A program made the position numbers and the translations under genes. The notes beneath the pieces are model-generated. The model made no database searches. It saw only the letters and a program-made list of their open reading frames with translations, and was not told the DNA's origin. From contig NC_133332.1 in NCBI RefSeq assembly GCF_042186555.1, positions 236,891,015-236,955,014 on the forward strand: a stretch of DNA of 64,000 nucleotides, in the 5' to 3' direction. The stretch is from Aquarana catesbeiana (Eukaryota > Chordata > Amphibia > Anura > Ranidae). Shown here piece after piece: positions 55,242 through 64,000 of this stretch. Each line of letters begins with the position of its first letter. The first letter of the stretch is position 1.

Positions 55242-55894
55242 TGTCAGGAAATGTTCCATCTGCTGGTAATATCTGTTATTCGGCATGCAGTACTGAGGTC
55301 CACCAGCAGGTGTCTCCTGGCAGTTTGGAACTGTCAGGAGAGCTTTTCCCTGTTAATGTTATGTCATCTTTGGGCCGCAGTACTGGCGTCCACCAGCGGA
55401 TGGATCCTGGCAGTATGGAGCAGGTATTCCCCTCTGCAGACAGGTGTCACCTGACGTTAATTAGCAGAGCTGCAGTATAAATACCCGGCAATTGCACACT
55501 TATATTGCCCTGGTATTGTCCTTGAGCCCTGATCTGCATCTTGTAGCCTGATCCTTTAGCCTGATCCTTTAGCCTGATCCTGTAGCCTGATCCTGTAACC
55601 TGAACCTGAAGCCTGATTCCTGGAACCTGGAACCTGTTGATCCTGTTTCCTGTCCGTTACCTGAACCCTGAACCGTGGACTCTGGACTCTGAGCCTTGTA
55701 CCTGACCCGTACCTCCTGTATCCATCCATCCTCTCTTGTCCTGTTTATCTCCCTTCCCAGCTACTGATTCCGTGTTTATGACCCCGGCCTGGCTTGACTA
55801 CGATTCTGGTACTCCCTCTTGCTACATATGCTGGTTGGTTTTATGGTTCACTCTGTTGCAGTCACACAGTTCTGGTCACATCTGGTTTATGACA
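55242..55894 (+). repeat. 5' LTR of gypsy #3
   Basis: TGTCAGGAAATG to ATGACA, about 653 bp, preceded by TAC as is the 3' LTR start at 63,996. TATA-like 'agtataaatacccgg' near 55,473. Contains a 13-bp tandem run ('agcctgatccttt') at about 55,545-55,615. Confidence 0.8.
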
Positions 55895-55964
55895 GAATAC
55901 CAGGGCCATCCCTGACCAGAAGTGGCTGCACTGGGGAACCATTTTGATTCAGTTGGTTGCAAAC

Positions 55965-56651
55965 ATGAATGCCGATGAGGTTATTTATTTTTCTCTGCTG
56001 GCATCTGAAAGTAGTGATTATTGCCACCAGGCTTTGAAAGGATGGTCTAGTGACCAGTTGTTTGCCACTATACGTTTGGCTCACTCACTGGTCGATCAGG
56101 GTTATATATTGTTTGGGGAAGTGCAGCCTTTGATCAAGATATGTACTGAGCTGGCCCTGCCCTGTATTCCAGAGGGTCGTGATGATTTCACTCCTCCTTT
56201 TGATTTGAATCAGGTTGTATCCCTAGTGTGGCTTTTTGAAGATGATCCAGCCGATTTTTGTGAGCACTACTCAGCCTGTTCCCCACAGGTGATTGCTGAG
56301 TGCATTGTGTCTACTCAGTCTTTTGTTAGACAGGGAGATTTAAAAGCACAGTTTGTACAACCTATACTTTCAGCATGGTCTAACATGATGCAAGCAGCTC
56401 CAGCCAAACAAACCACCTCTGCCACCAAACACCAGCCTACCCAAATGTATGTTTCCCCATCACCCGTGTCAACAGCAGTTGCAGCTCAGTATACGCTGCT
56501 GCCAACCAACTTCCTCCAGCTACTGTTACCTCTTCTCTGCCATATCCCAATCCTCCTTTCCAGTCTGCTGCACCCCTCACCTACAGAGCTTCAGTGGCCA
56601 AGCCAAAGAAAAAACAAAAGTTTTTTCCAACCAAGACAATCCTGCCAGTAA
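55965..56651 (+). pseudogene. Gypsy #3 gag, N-terminal part
   Basis: From ATG 55,965: 'MNADEVIYFSLLASESSDY', then 'ATIRLAHSLVDQGYILFGEV', 'PPFDLNQVVSLVWLFEDDPA' and 'FVQPILSAWSNMM'. This is a helical protein placed just after the LTR, as gag. No zinc knuckle. The frame is lost around 56,590-56,650, where the overlapping frame 'MAKPKKKQKFFPTK' (56,594) leads into the repeat region, so one shift probably separates two parts of one protein. The retroviral-type fold is inferred from position only. Confidence 0.6.
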
Positions 56652-56689
56652 CCCAATCTGCCTCCGCACCAGCTAATCCAACCCAGTCT

Positions 56690-58470
56690 GACATCCCAGT
56701 GTCTGCCTTCCAGCCTGATGTCTCTGTGCCTGCCTTCCAGCCTGATGTCTCTGTGCCTGCCTTCCAGCCTGATGTATCGGTGCCTGTCTTCCAGCCTGAT
56801 GTACCTGCCTTCCAGCCTGACGTGCCTAATTTCCATCAGATGTGTCCGCCTTCCAGCCTGATGTATCGGTGCCTGCCTTCCAGCCTGATGTCTCGGTGCC
56901 TGCCTTCCAGCCTGATGTACCTGCCTTCCAGCCTGATGTGCCTACCTTCCAGTCAGATGTGTCCGCCTTCCAGCCTGATGTATCGGTGCCTGCCTTCCAG
57001 CCTGATGTATCGGTGCCTGCCTTCCAGCCTGATGTATCGGTGCCTGCCTTCCAGCCTGATGTATCGGTGCCTGCCTTCCAGCCTGACGTCTAGGTGCCTG
57101 CCTTCCAGCCTGACGTCTCGGTGCCTGCCTTCTAGCCTGACGTCTCGGTGCCTGCCTCCCAGCCTGACGTCTCGGTGCCTGCCTCCCAGCCTGACGTCTC
57201 GGTGCCTGCCTCCCAGCCTGACGTCTCGGTGCCTGCCTCCCAGCCTGACGTCTCGTGCCTGCCTCCCAGCCTGACGTCTCGTGCCTCCCTCCCAGCCTGA
57301 CGTCTCGGTGCCTCCCTCCCAGCCTGACGTCTCGGTGCCTGCCTCCCAGCCTGACGTCTCAGTGCCTGCCTCCCAGCCTGACGTCTCGGTGCCAGCCTCC
57401 CAGCCTGACGTCTCGTGCCTGCCTCCCAGCCTGACGTCTCGTGCCTGCCTCCCAGCCTGAAGTCTCGTGCCTGCCTCCCAGCCTGACGTCTCGGTGCCTG
57501 CCTCCCAGCCTGACGTCTCGGTGCCTGTCTCCCAGCCTGACGTCTCGGTGCCTGCCTCCCAGCCTGACGTCTCAGTGCCAGTGTTCCAGCTGGAAGTGCC
57601 AGTGCCTGCTCTCCAGCCTGATGTGCCCGCTCTCCAGCCTAATGTGCCCACTCTCCAGCCTGATGTGCCCGCTCTCCAGCCTGATATGCCCACTCTCCAG
57701 CCTGATGAGCCCGCTGCCCGGCTTGATGAGCCCGCTGCCCAGCTTGATGAGCCCACTGCCCAGCCTGATGAGCCTGCTGCCCAGCTTGAAGTGCCCATGC
57801 CTGCTGCCCAGCTTGAAGTGCCCATGCCTGCTGCCCAGCTTGAAGTGCCCATGCCTGCTGCCCAGCCTGATGTGCCACCTGCTGCCCAGCCTGATGTGCC
57901 ACCTGCTGCCCAGCCTGATGTGCCACCTGCTGCCCAGCCTAATGTGCCACCTGCTGCCCAGCCTGATGTGCCACCTGCTGCCCAGCCTGATGTGCCACCG
58001 TCTGCTGCCCAGCCTGATGTGCCACCGTCTGCTGCCCAGCCTGAGGTGCCAGTGTCTGCTACTCAGCCTGTTGTACCAATGCCTGTGCCCGCTGTCCAGA
58101 TTGAGGTCCCAGTGCCTGCTGCTCAGCCTGATATCCCAGTGTCCATGTTCCAGTCTGACGCTCCAGTGACTACTGCCCAGTCTGATGCACCCGTTGTTCA
58201 GCCTGTTGTGCCACCACCTGTTGTTCTGCCTGATGTGCCAGCGCCTGTGTTTGCTGCCCAGTCTGAAGGTCCAGTACCTGCTGCCTGGTCTGATGTCTCG
58301 GTACCCGCTGTCCAGTCTGATGAGCCTGCTGCCCAGCTCGAGGACCCGGAGCCCGCTGTTTGGCCTGATATGCCTGCTGTCTGCCCTGATGTGCCTGATG
58401 CCCCACCTGAAGTGCCTGTGGCCCAGCCAGATGTACCCCCATCTGTTGTTCTGCTTGATGTCATAGACTA
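56690..58470 (+). repeat. Coding-type minisatellite, 24-30 bp units
   Basis: About 65 units around 'gtgcctgccttccagcctga' plus 'tgtatcg'. At least three subtypes lie in blocks: ttccag (56,700-57,120), tcccag (57,140-57,580) and ctgctgcccag (57,710-58,060), a pattern of local duplication. Confidence 0.92.
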
Positions 58471-58504
58471 TGGACAATTACAACCAGTTGGAGCGTCCGG
58501 AGGC

Positions 58505-58522
58505 CGCTCCTTTGAGGGGGGG
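58505..58522 (+). promoter_or_regulatory. Polypurine tract of gypsy #3, carrying the copy B insertion
   Basis: CTCCTTTGAGGGGGGG ends at the first base of the inserted LTR. GGGGG plus TAC and TGTCA follow the other LTR at 63,988-64,000, so the retroelement entered exactly at the PPT-LTR border. Confidence 0.8.
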
Positions 58523-59686
58523 TGTAGTGATATAAAATGTATTGGGTGGATAGTAGTATAGTGAGTATGATAATGAATTAGTGGTTATTATAATGATGAT
58601 GTAAGTACTCTCAACCCAATTCTTCCAGAGAGATGCACTTTATTGACTTCCAACACAGAACAAAGTCCAAAGTCCACAGATGACAAAAAATCCGACAGAG
58701 TATATAACTCAAAGTCCCATGTTCTTAGGTCTGTGTGTCCATACACAGACAAGCCTCACCTAAAAACTATAGACTGAATGCCGTGTTATATTCACTAAAT
58801 ATTGAATGGCTGAGCAATTTGATTGGCCGTTTCAATTTAGGACTTTGATTAGCTTTAGTCTTTCAAACAGACAACAACTCCCAGCCGTGAACAGCTGTAG
58901 TCATAAACCGCCCCAATTTGCACTCCCGCATATCAACATCAACAAATCCCCTTAGGTATGTGTAATTAGATTAGATTAACAGATACCACCTGAATACCCT
59001 TTTGAGCCCTTGGAATACCTACATTATTCTTGCAAATTAATATCAACAAGCCCCTTAGATATGTGTAATTAGATTAACAGATACCACCTAAACACCCTTT
59101 TGAGCCCTTGGAATACCTACATTATTCTTGCATATTAATATCAACAAGTCCCCTTAGATCAGGGGTGTCCAAACTATGGCCCTCCAGTTGTTCAGGAACT
59201 ACAATTCCCATCATGTCTAGTAATGTCTGTGAATTTCAGAATTTTACAATGCTTCATGGGAAGTGTAGTTCTGCAACAGCTGGAGGGCCGTAGTTTGGAC
59301 ACCCCTGCCTTAGATATATTAGCCCCACAGGAGGGAGCCTCTGCTAGGCCAACCCAAAACACTCCTTGATCCCATTGCTACCCCCTCAAGTCTAATTACC
59401 ATCAATAAATACTTCTTCTATGGTCCATTAAACAATGTACCCCTAGATATGTGTAATTAGATTAGATTAACAGATACCACCTGAACACCCTTTGAAATGT
59501 TCAAATAGACTTGCATAAGATTAACACATCAAAGGGTCTTCAGCTGTCCCCTTGCTATGTTAAAATCCAGTTGGACAAATCAACCATTGTCAATTGAATT
59601 CTGGCCTGGTCAACATTGACTGCATGTGTACATACACACAACAATGTCCCACATAAATCGGTGAACATATTACAACATATACAACA
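58523..59686 (-). repeat. Copy B 3' LTR with MITE
   Basis: 1,164 bp; without the 148-bp MITE and its duplication it equals the other LTR (1,014 bp) within a few bases. It shares both ends with copy A LTRs but has an extra middle with two units of about 95 bp ('agattaacagataccacc' to 'atatcaacaag'). Confidence 0.88.
59160..59307. mobile_element. hAT-type MITE, 148 bp
   Basis: Ends CAGGGGTGTCCAAACTATGG and complement, with a perfect 8-bp duplication CCTTAGAT (59,152-59,159 and 59,308-59,315). The other LTR lacks it, so it is younger than copy B. Confidence 0.92.
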
Positions 59687-59969
59687 TATACCCCCACTTG
59701 GGTCGGTTCTAACTACTAGAACTGACCCATAAATCAAACAACAAAAAATATCATTACGATTTAAGGTACTGGATGCTTTACAATGGCTCATATAAAATAT
59801 GAAGTTGAAACTGGTTACATCTCTCTTTGCCAGCCTCTAAAATATCCCCATGAAACAGTTATTAGATAATATAACTTTTAGACCATGACTAGAAAAGGAT
59901 TTGGTAAACATCAGTGGCCCATATAGCTTTTAGGCCTTATTATATCACATCAAGATCTTGAATATTGCG

Positions 59970-60600
59970 CAAAGACGAGCTGATGGCACAGTCCATTCTT
60001 CGGTCTGACTTCATCACATCTCTCACCATCTCACTGAAAGTAAACTTGGTATGCTCTGGGAACTCCAATCCACATAAGTCCAGGATTTTTTTCATCTCCA
60101 GGCTCAAGCTTTCCATTTTTAAAGATGCTTTTTACGCAAACACTCCACTTTCATCTTTACAGTAAGAAGAACTATCAATGTACCAGCACTCACTTTCAAG
60201 GTAGAAAAGGTTTGGATATGTCAGTAAAAACTGTGCTGCAAACTATTTCCTTGCACTTGACATTCATGAGTCCATCTTTGTTGATTGCCAGCCACAATTT
60301 GCTTTTGTAATTTGCTGTAGGCCGACCCCTCATTGCCTTCAATAGAGCAGTTACTTGGATCATTCAGTCCACAATTACACCTGAATGGTATACCAACATA
60401 TACATATACCCCCACACGATGGTTCAGATAGAGTCAGCTTGACATCAGTGTTTATCAGATCTTCTATCCAGACAAAGCGGCAGTGGAAATTCTTGCCAGT
60501 ATCTTCACCATGAAAGGTAGAAAGGTCTTTTTCATCCATATATGTCATAGCCTTTAGCATATTATAAACAACTGAATCAACAAAGTTTCAAATCATGACT
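59970..60600 (-). pseudogene. Second ORF remnant of copy B, possibly env-like
   Basis: Counterpart of 22,590-23,220: 'TYMDEKDLSTFHGEDTGKNF', 'DLINTDVKLTLSEPSCGG', 'GIPFRCNCGLNDPSNC'. Copy B keeps five bases ('gtcaagct' area, 60,440) that copy A has lost, so its frame is longer here. Family not recognised. Confidence 0.35.
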
Positions 60601-61146
60601 GGAGTGATGAATTTCACTCACCCCTCTTATAAATTTAGGAAAACCACCCAACATACTATAATTTATGCTATGCCAAGCCATTGTGCAGCATCTCATCTTA
60701 GATGTCAAATATATTGATCAATACGCATTATGTACAGATGTCATGAAAATTATTTTAGGTTTAAATGCTTCTCTTTGGTTTTAAGATAAAGTTCAAGAAA
60801 ATAAAACATAAAAAAAATAAAAAATAAAAGCAAAATATATCAGGAAAAGGGAGAAAAATTAAAAATTAGGGCGTTGAAGAAAAAAAGAAAAAAAGGTCCA
60901 TTGCTTGATGAATTTCGAGAGAGTCCATGAATACTTTATAATTCCATGTATAGTGATATATTGTCTATTCAGCATTTCTCCCATAATTCTCCCCCACTAG
61001 CCAGCAATTTGTGCTTCTGCTATTCACATGCAAGCATCTTCAGACGTCCCTGAAAGACAAAACTCTCCAACAAAACTAATTAGCAAGGTCTTTAAACGTA
61101 GTTTGAAGTTAAAACAAAACACTATTTACACATTTACAGTTTGGAG

Positions 61147-62644
61147 CTAATTAACCCCCACTGCTAGAGAAGTGTCATCTGCATTCAAAAACAGATCTGG
61201 AGAATGTACATCTTGTACATTCATGACACCCTGTACCCCTTCAACTGCTCTAATAATTTATCACGTTCCCCTCTCATCTTGTCATACTCAATCTTCAGGT
61301 GGTCATATCTCTGTTTTAACTGAGAAAACGGTATCCAAGTCTTGGACCTTTTCTTATTATTATTTTGGTCAGTTCTGTTTTTCATATAATTATCACCTAT
61401 GTTTGACCCGATGTCTCCTCTCTGGGTGTTATCATAGGATATTATCTTCTGATCTTTATGCTCAGTATTTGTCCTAAACAATGTGGCTAAATCAATTTTG
61501 ACAGCCTGCTCATTTGACTTTCTCCATAAATGGTCTGCTCTCAACAATATGTCTTTTAAATCATGAGGATTTGGGGTAACTAATAAAATATTTTGTTTGA
61601 TATCTTCATGCAACGCATCTAGAAACATACTCATATGTATCAAGCCCCCACGCTCAAATGCAAGATTATTACCGACCAATAATTCCATAATAGTTGCTAT
61701 CCTGTGTGACAATTCATAGGGAGATTCATTTTGCATCTGTTGGATCATCCCATGAATAGTAACATCAGAACGTACACCATACAAAACACATAATAATTCC
61801 AGTAATATGTCCCTTGTTCTAAGAGGCTGAATACAGATCTGTTTAATTCTCATCCAAAGACCACTTCCTACAGAATGTTGCAAAACTCTTTCTAAGTCAG
61901 ATGGGTTGAGATTGTACATATCTCTGTCCTGCTGCACTTCACAAAACCATTTTAAAAATCTGTTTAAATCATGGTATGGAACCATTCCTATTTCTTTAAG
62001 AATTGCGTCTAATTCTTTTGATTTCAAAGGCCTCATTACAAGCTGAACTTCACCTGTATTATTATTATTGTTATAAACTGTGGTAGTCACAGTGGGGGCA
62101 GCTGGTAATGAATTATCAGATTTAATAGGAGGTTCTGTTTGCTGAAGATAGCTGAATCCAAGATTTGATGCATATCTGCATTCCTGAGATCTCTTCTCTA
62201 ATTCCATAATTCTTAATTTTAATCTCTCATTTTCCTCTGATAATTCATCACAACGTTTAGATTTCTCAAGTAAAACTTCTCCAATGGTAACCGCATGCAA
62301 TTTTAAATTTACTGTCTCAGTGTCTGATTGGTTTTGTAACCTCTCACAAACATTGTTGCTATTATCAACTGCATTCTGTAACTGGGTAATTTCCTCAACC
62401 TTACTATTCAAAGAACTTTCCATTGTTAAACAGCAAGATAACAAGCCCTGTATAATACAACCTTTTCTTTTACTTTCTGAAATTTTGCTACCAAAAACAT
62501 TTTTCTCTAAAAATTCCTTCATCATCGTCCACGTCTGCTTATATTTTTCTGGAATTTCAGAAGGACCGCCATGCGCTTAATACATTTTAATACCCATCTG
62601 TTAACTTTATCAGAACTGACACTAGCTTCACCCTGAGTAAGCAT
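61147..62644 (-). pseudogene. Gag-like polyprotein of copy B, two frameshifts
   Basis: Aligned with the intact copy A gene. The ATG is at 62,644. One base is missing at about 62,572 ('ccatgcgc' against 'ccatggcgc') near the N-terminus, and one at about 61,240 (cccc against ccccc) near the C-terminus. Between them 434 codons are open and differ from copy A by scattered substitutions, many conservative. The capsid motif 'QMQNESPYELSHRI' is retained. Confidence 0.72.
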
Positions 62645-62973
62645 TTTGACTATATTACTAATAATTTAAAAAAAGGAAATATTTTACTCATCGCATTAGT
62701 TACTCTATCAGCTTCCAGTTCAGGTCTTCTGGTACACGACACAGTCCTTTTTTTGTTGTTGTTTCCAGTCTCCAGAGAATAATTCTGGGGTTCCCAACTT
62801 TAATTTAATTTAATTTTGTAGATCAGACTCTCTTATGTCACAACCAGACATTAGAGTCACAGCACAGCTCTTGGTTCTTCATCAGACTTCTGTCCACCTC
62901 ACAGGATTGTTGTCACCACCGACTTCTGTTGCTAAGTCCGAAAATGCTCTTCTAGTCACTTGAACGGCACCAA

Positions 62974-63987
62974 TGTAGTGATATAAAATGTATTGGGTGG
63001 ATAGTGGTATAGTGAGTATGATAATGAATTAGTGGTTATTATAATGATGATGTAAGTACTCTTCCGCAGCAACCCAATTCTTCCAGAGAGATGCACTTTA
63101 TTGACTTCCAACACAGAACAAAGTCCAAAGTCCACAGATGACAAAAAATCCGACAGAGTATATAACTCAAAGTCCCATGTTCTTAGGTCTGTGTGTCCAT
63201 ACACAGACAAGCCTCACCTAAAAACTATAGACTGAATGCCAGGTTATATTCACTAAATATTGAATGGCTGAGCAATTTGATTGGCCGTTTCAATTTAGGA
63301 CTTTGATTAGCTTTAGTCTTTCAAACAGACAACAACTCCCAGCCGTGAACAGCTGTAGTCATAAACCGCCCCAATTTGCACTCCCGCATATCAACATCAA
63401 CAAATCCCCTTAGGTATGTGTAATTAGATTAGATTAACAGATACCACCTGAATACCCTTTTGAGCCCTTGGAATACCTACATTATTCTTGCATATTAATA
63501 TCAACAAGCCCCTTAGATATGTGTAATTAGATTAACAGATACCACCTGAACACCCTTTGAGCCCTTGGAATACCTACATTATTCTTGCATATTAATATCA
63601 ACAAGTCCCCTTAGATATATTAGCCCCACAGGAGGGAGCCTCCGCTAGGCCAACCCAAAACACTCCTTGATCCCATTGCTACCCCCTCAAGTCTAATTAC
63701 CATCAATAAATACTTCTTCTATGGTCCTTTAAACAATGTACCCCTAGATATGTGTAATTAGATTAGATTAACAGATCCCACCTGAACACCCTTTGAAATG
63801 CTCAAATAGACTTGCATAAGATTAACACATCAAAGGGTCTTCAGCTGTCCCCTTGCTATGTTAAAATCCAGTTGGACAAATCAACCATTGTCAATTGAAT
63901 TCTGGCCTGGTCAACATTGACTGCATGTGTACATACACACAACAATGTCCCACATAAATCGGTGAACATATTACAACATATACAACA
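62974..63987 (-). repeat. Copy B 5' LTR
   Basis: 1,014 bp, TGTAGTG to ACAACA on the plus strand. Minus-strand AATAAA at 63,097-63,102 and TATATA near 63,159. Followed by GGGGG and the start of the gypsy #3 3' LTR. Confidence 0.88.
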
Positions 63988-63995
63988 GGGGGTAC

Positions 63996-64000
63996 TGTCA
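63996..64000 (+). repeat. First bases of gypsy #3 3' LTR
   Basis: TGTCA after TAC, the same start as the 5' LTR at 55,242. The rest lies outside the window. Confidence 0.65.

Larger units (their letters stand above)
56594..58522 (+). pseudogene. Gypsy #3 repeat-coded Pro/Gln-rich protein and terminal pol stub
   Basis: Starts with a basic segment, then 'VPAFQPDVS' units of nine residues, later eight-residue forms ('VPPAAQPD', 'PTLQPDEP'). The frame shifts near 56,830 and again near 57,060-57,460 while the repeat continues, so two or three indels have hit the array. The final open part (57,467-58,561) ends 'GQLQPVGASGGRSFEGG', which looks like the usual pol end at a polypurine tract. Protease, RT, RNase H and integrase are absent. 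Whether the repeat belongs to Gag or grew at a pol deletion is not known. Confidence 0.6.
58523..63987 (-). mobile_element. LTR retroelement copy B, Gag-only, minus strand
   Basis: 5,465 bp, same family as copy A (21,675-26,219): same internal sequence, longer LTRs, 5-bp duplication GGGGG. Gag is broken and the splice-donor-like site is lost. No pol motifs. Confidence 0.87.

Noticed and set aside
56953..58477. Long minus-strand ORFs (about 300 codons) of GTSSWAAGM or RHIRLGSR repeats
   Set aside because: Antisense readings of the gypsy #3 minisatellite, with no stops because the unit is a multiple of three.

Overview
The window is a graveyard of transposable elements from a large, repeat-rich vertebrate genome. 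I see no host protein-coding gene, no rRNA and no functional tRNA gene. The mix is L1 and CR1/L2 LINEs, Penelope-like elements (PLEs), chromovirus-type and PNMA-gag-type Ty3/Gypsy elements, PIF/Harbinger and hAT DNA transposons, many short inverted-repeat elements, and TTAA-flanked repeats carrying 'gggcactgat' minisatellites. This mix points to an amphibian, most likely an anuran and plausibly a ranid frog. The species call is inference; the element classes are read from protein motifs and repeat structure.

Left part (1-19,403). One arm of a foldback-type element (1-765) abuts the protease-RT part of a Ty3/Gypsy chromovirus (766-2,020). That gypsy is split by about 12.9 kb of nested insertions. 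A minus-strand, decayed L1 ('L1-B') holds a PLE, and the PLE holds a nearly complete plus-strand L1 ('L1-A', 2,398-8,638) with a perfect 17-bp target-site duplication (TSD). The gypsy resumes at 14,977 with RNase H, integrase and a chromodomain, interrupted by a Harbinger-like MITE, and ends in a 3' LTR (17,401-19,403) that carries a TTAA-flanked repeat.

Middle part (19,404-33,344). A CR1/L2-type LINE (19,404-19,911 and 26,237-28,447) is split by two TTAA-flanked elements and a tRNA-related SINE. The SINE is itself split by a minus-strand LTR retroelement, 'copy A' (21,675-26,219). Copy A has 636-bp LTRs, a CTACC TSD and an intact Gag-like ORF but no pol. Next come a 34-bp satellite split by a hAT element (28,449-30,860), a foldback fragment and a second PLE.

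Right part (33,345-64,000). A second Ty3/Gypsy with a PNMA-like Gag ('gypsy #2') runs from a 5' LTR at about 33,345 to a 3' LTR at 50,551. Its 5' LTR is split by a 3.8-kb AT-rich hAT-like element. Its gag is split by a 6.3-kb Harbinger-type element with MADF and Myb/SANT-like genes and a remnant of transposase. Its 3' LTR is split by a foldback element with arms of about 1.25 kb (51,361-53,999). The foldback is split by a TTAA repeat, which is split by 'gypsy #3' (55,242 to beyond the window). Gypsy #3 has lost pol and carries a large minisatellite encoding VPAFQPDV-like repeats. At its polypurine tract sits 'copy B' of the Gag-only LTR element (58,523-63,987), and one LTR of copy B holds a 148-bp hAT MITE.

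The genes do not form a pathway. What relates them is insertion order, which TSDs and interrupted reading frames let one read almost base by base. The least familiar items are the Gag-only LTR element family, the foldback family, the Harbinger-type element with MADF plus SANT genes, and the pol-less gypsy with the repeat-coded protein.
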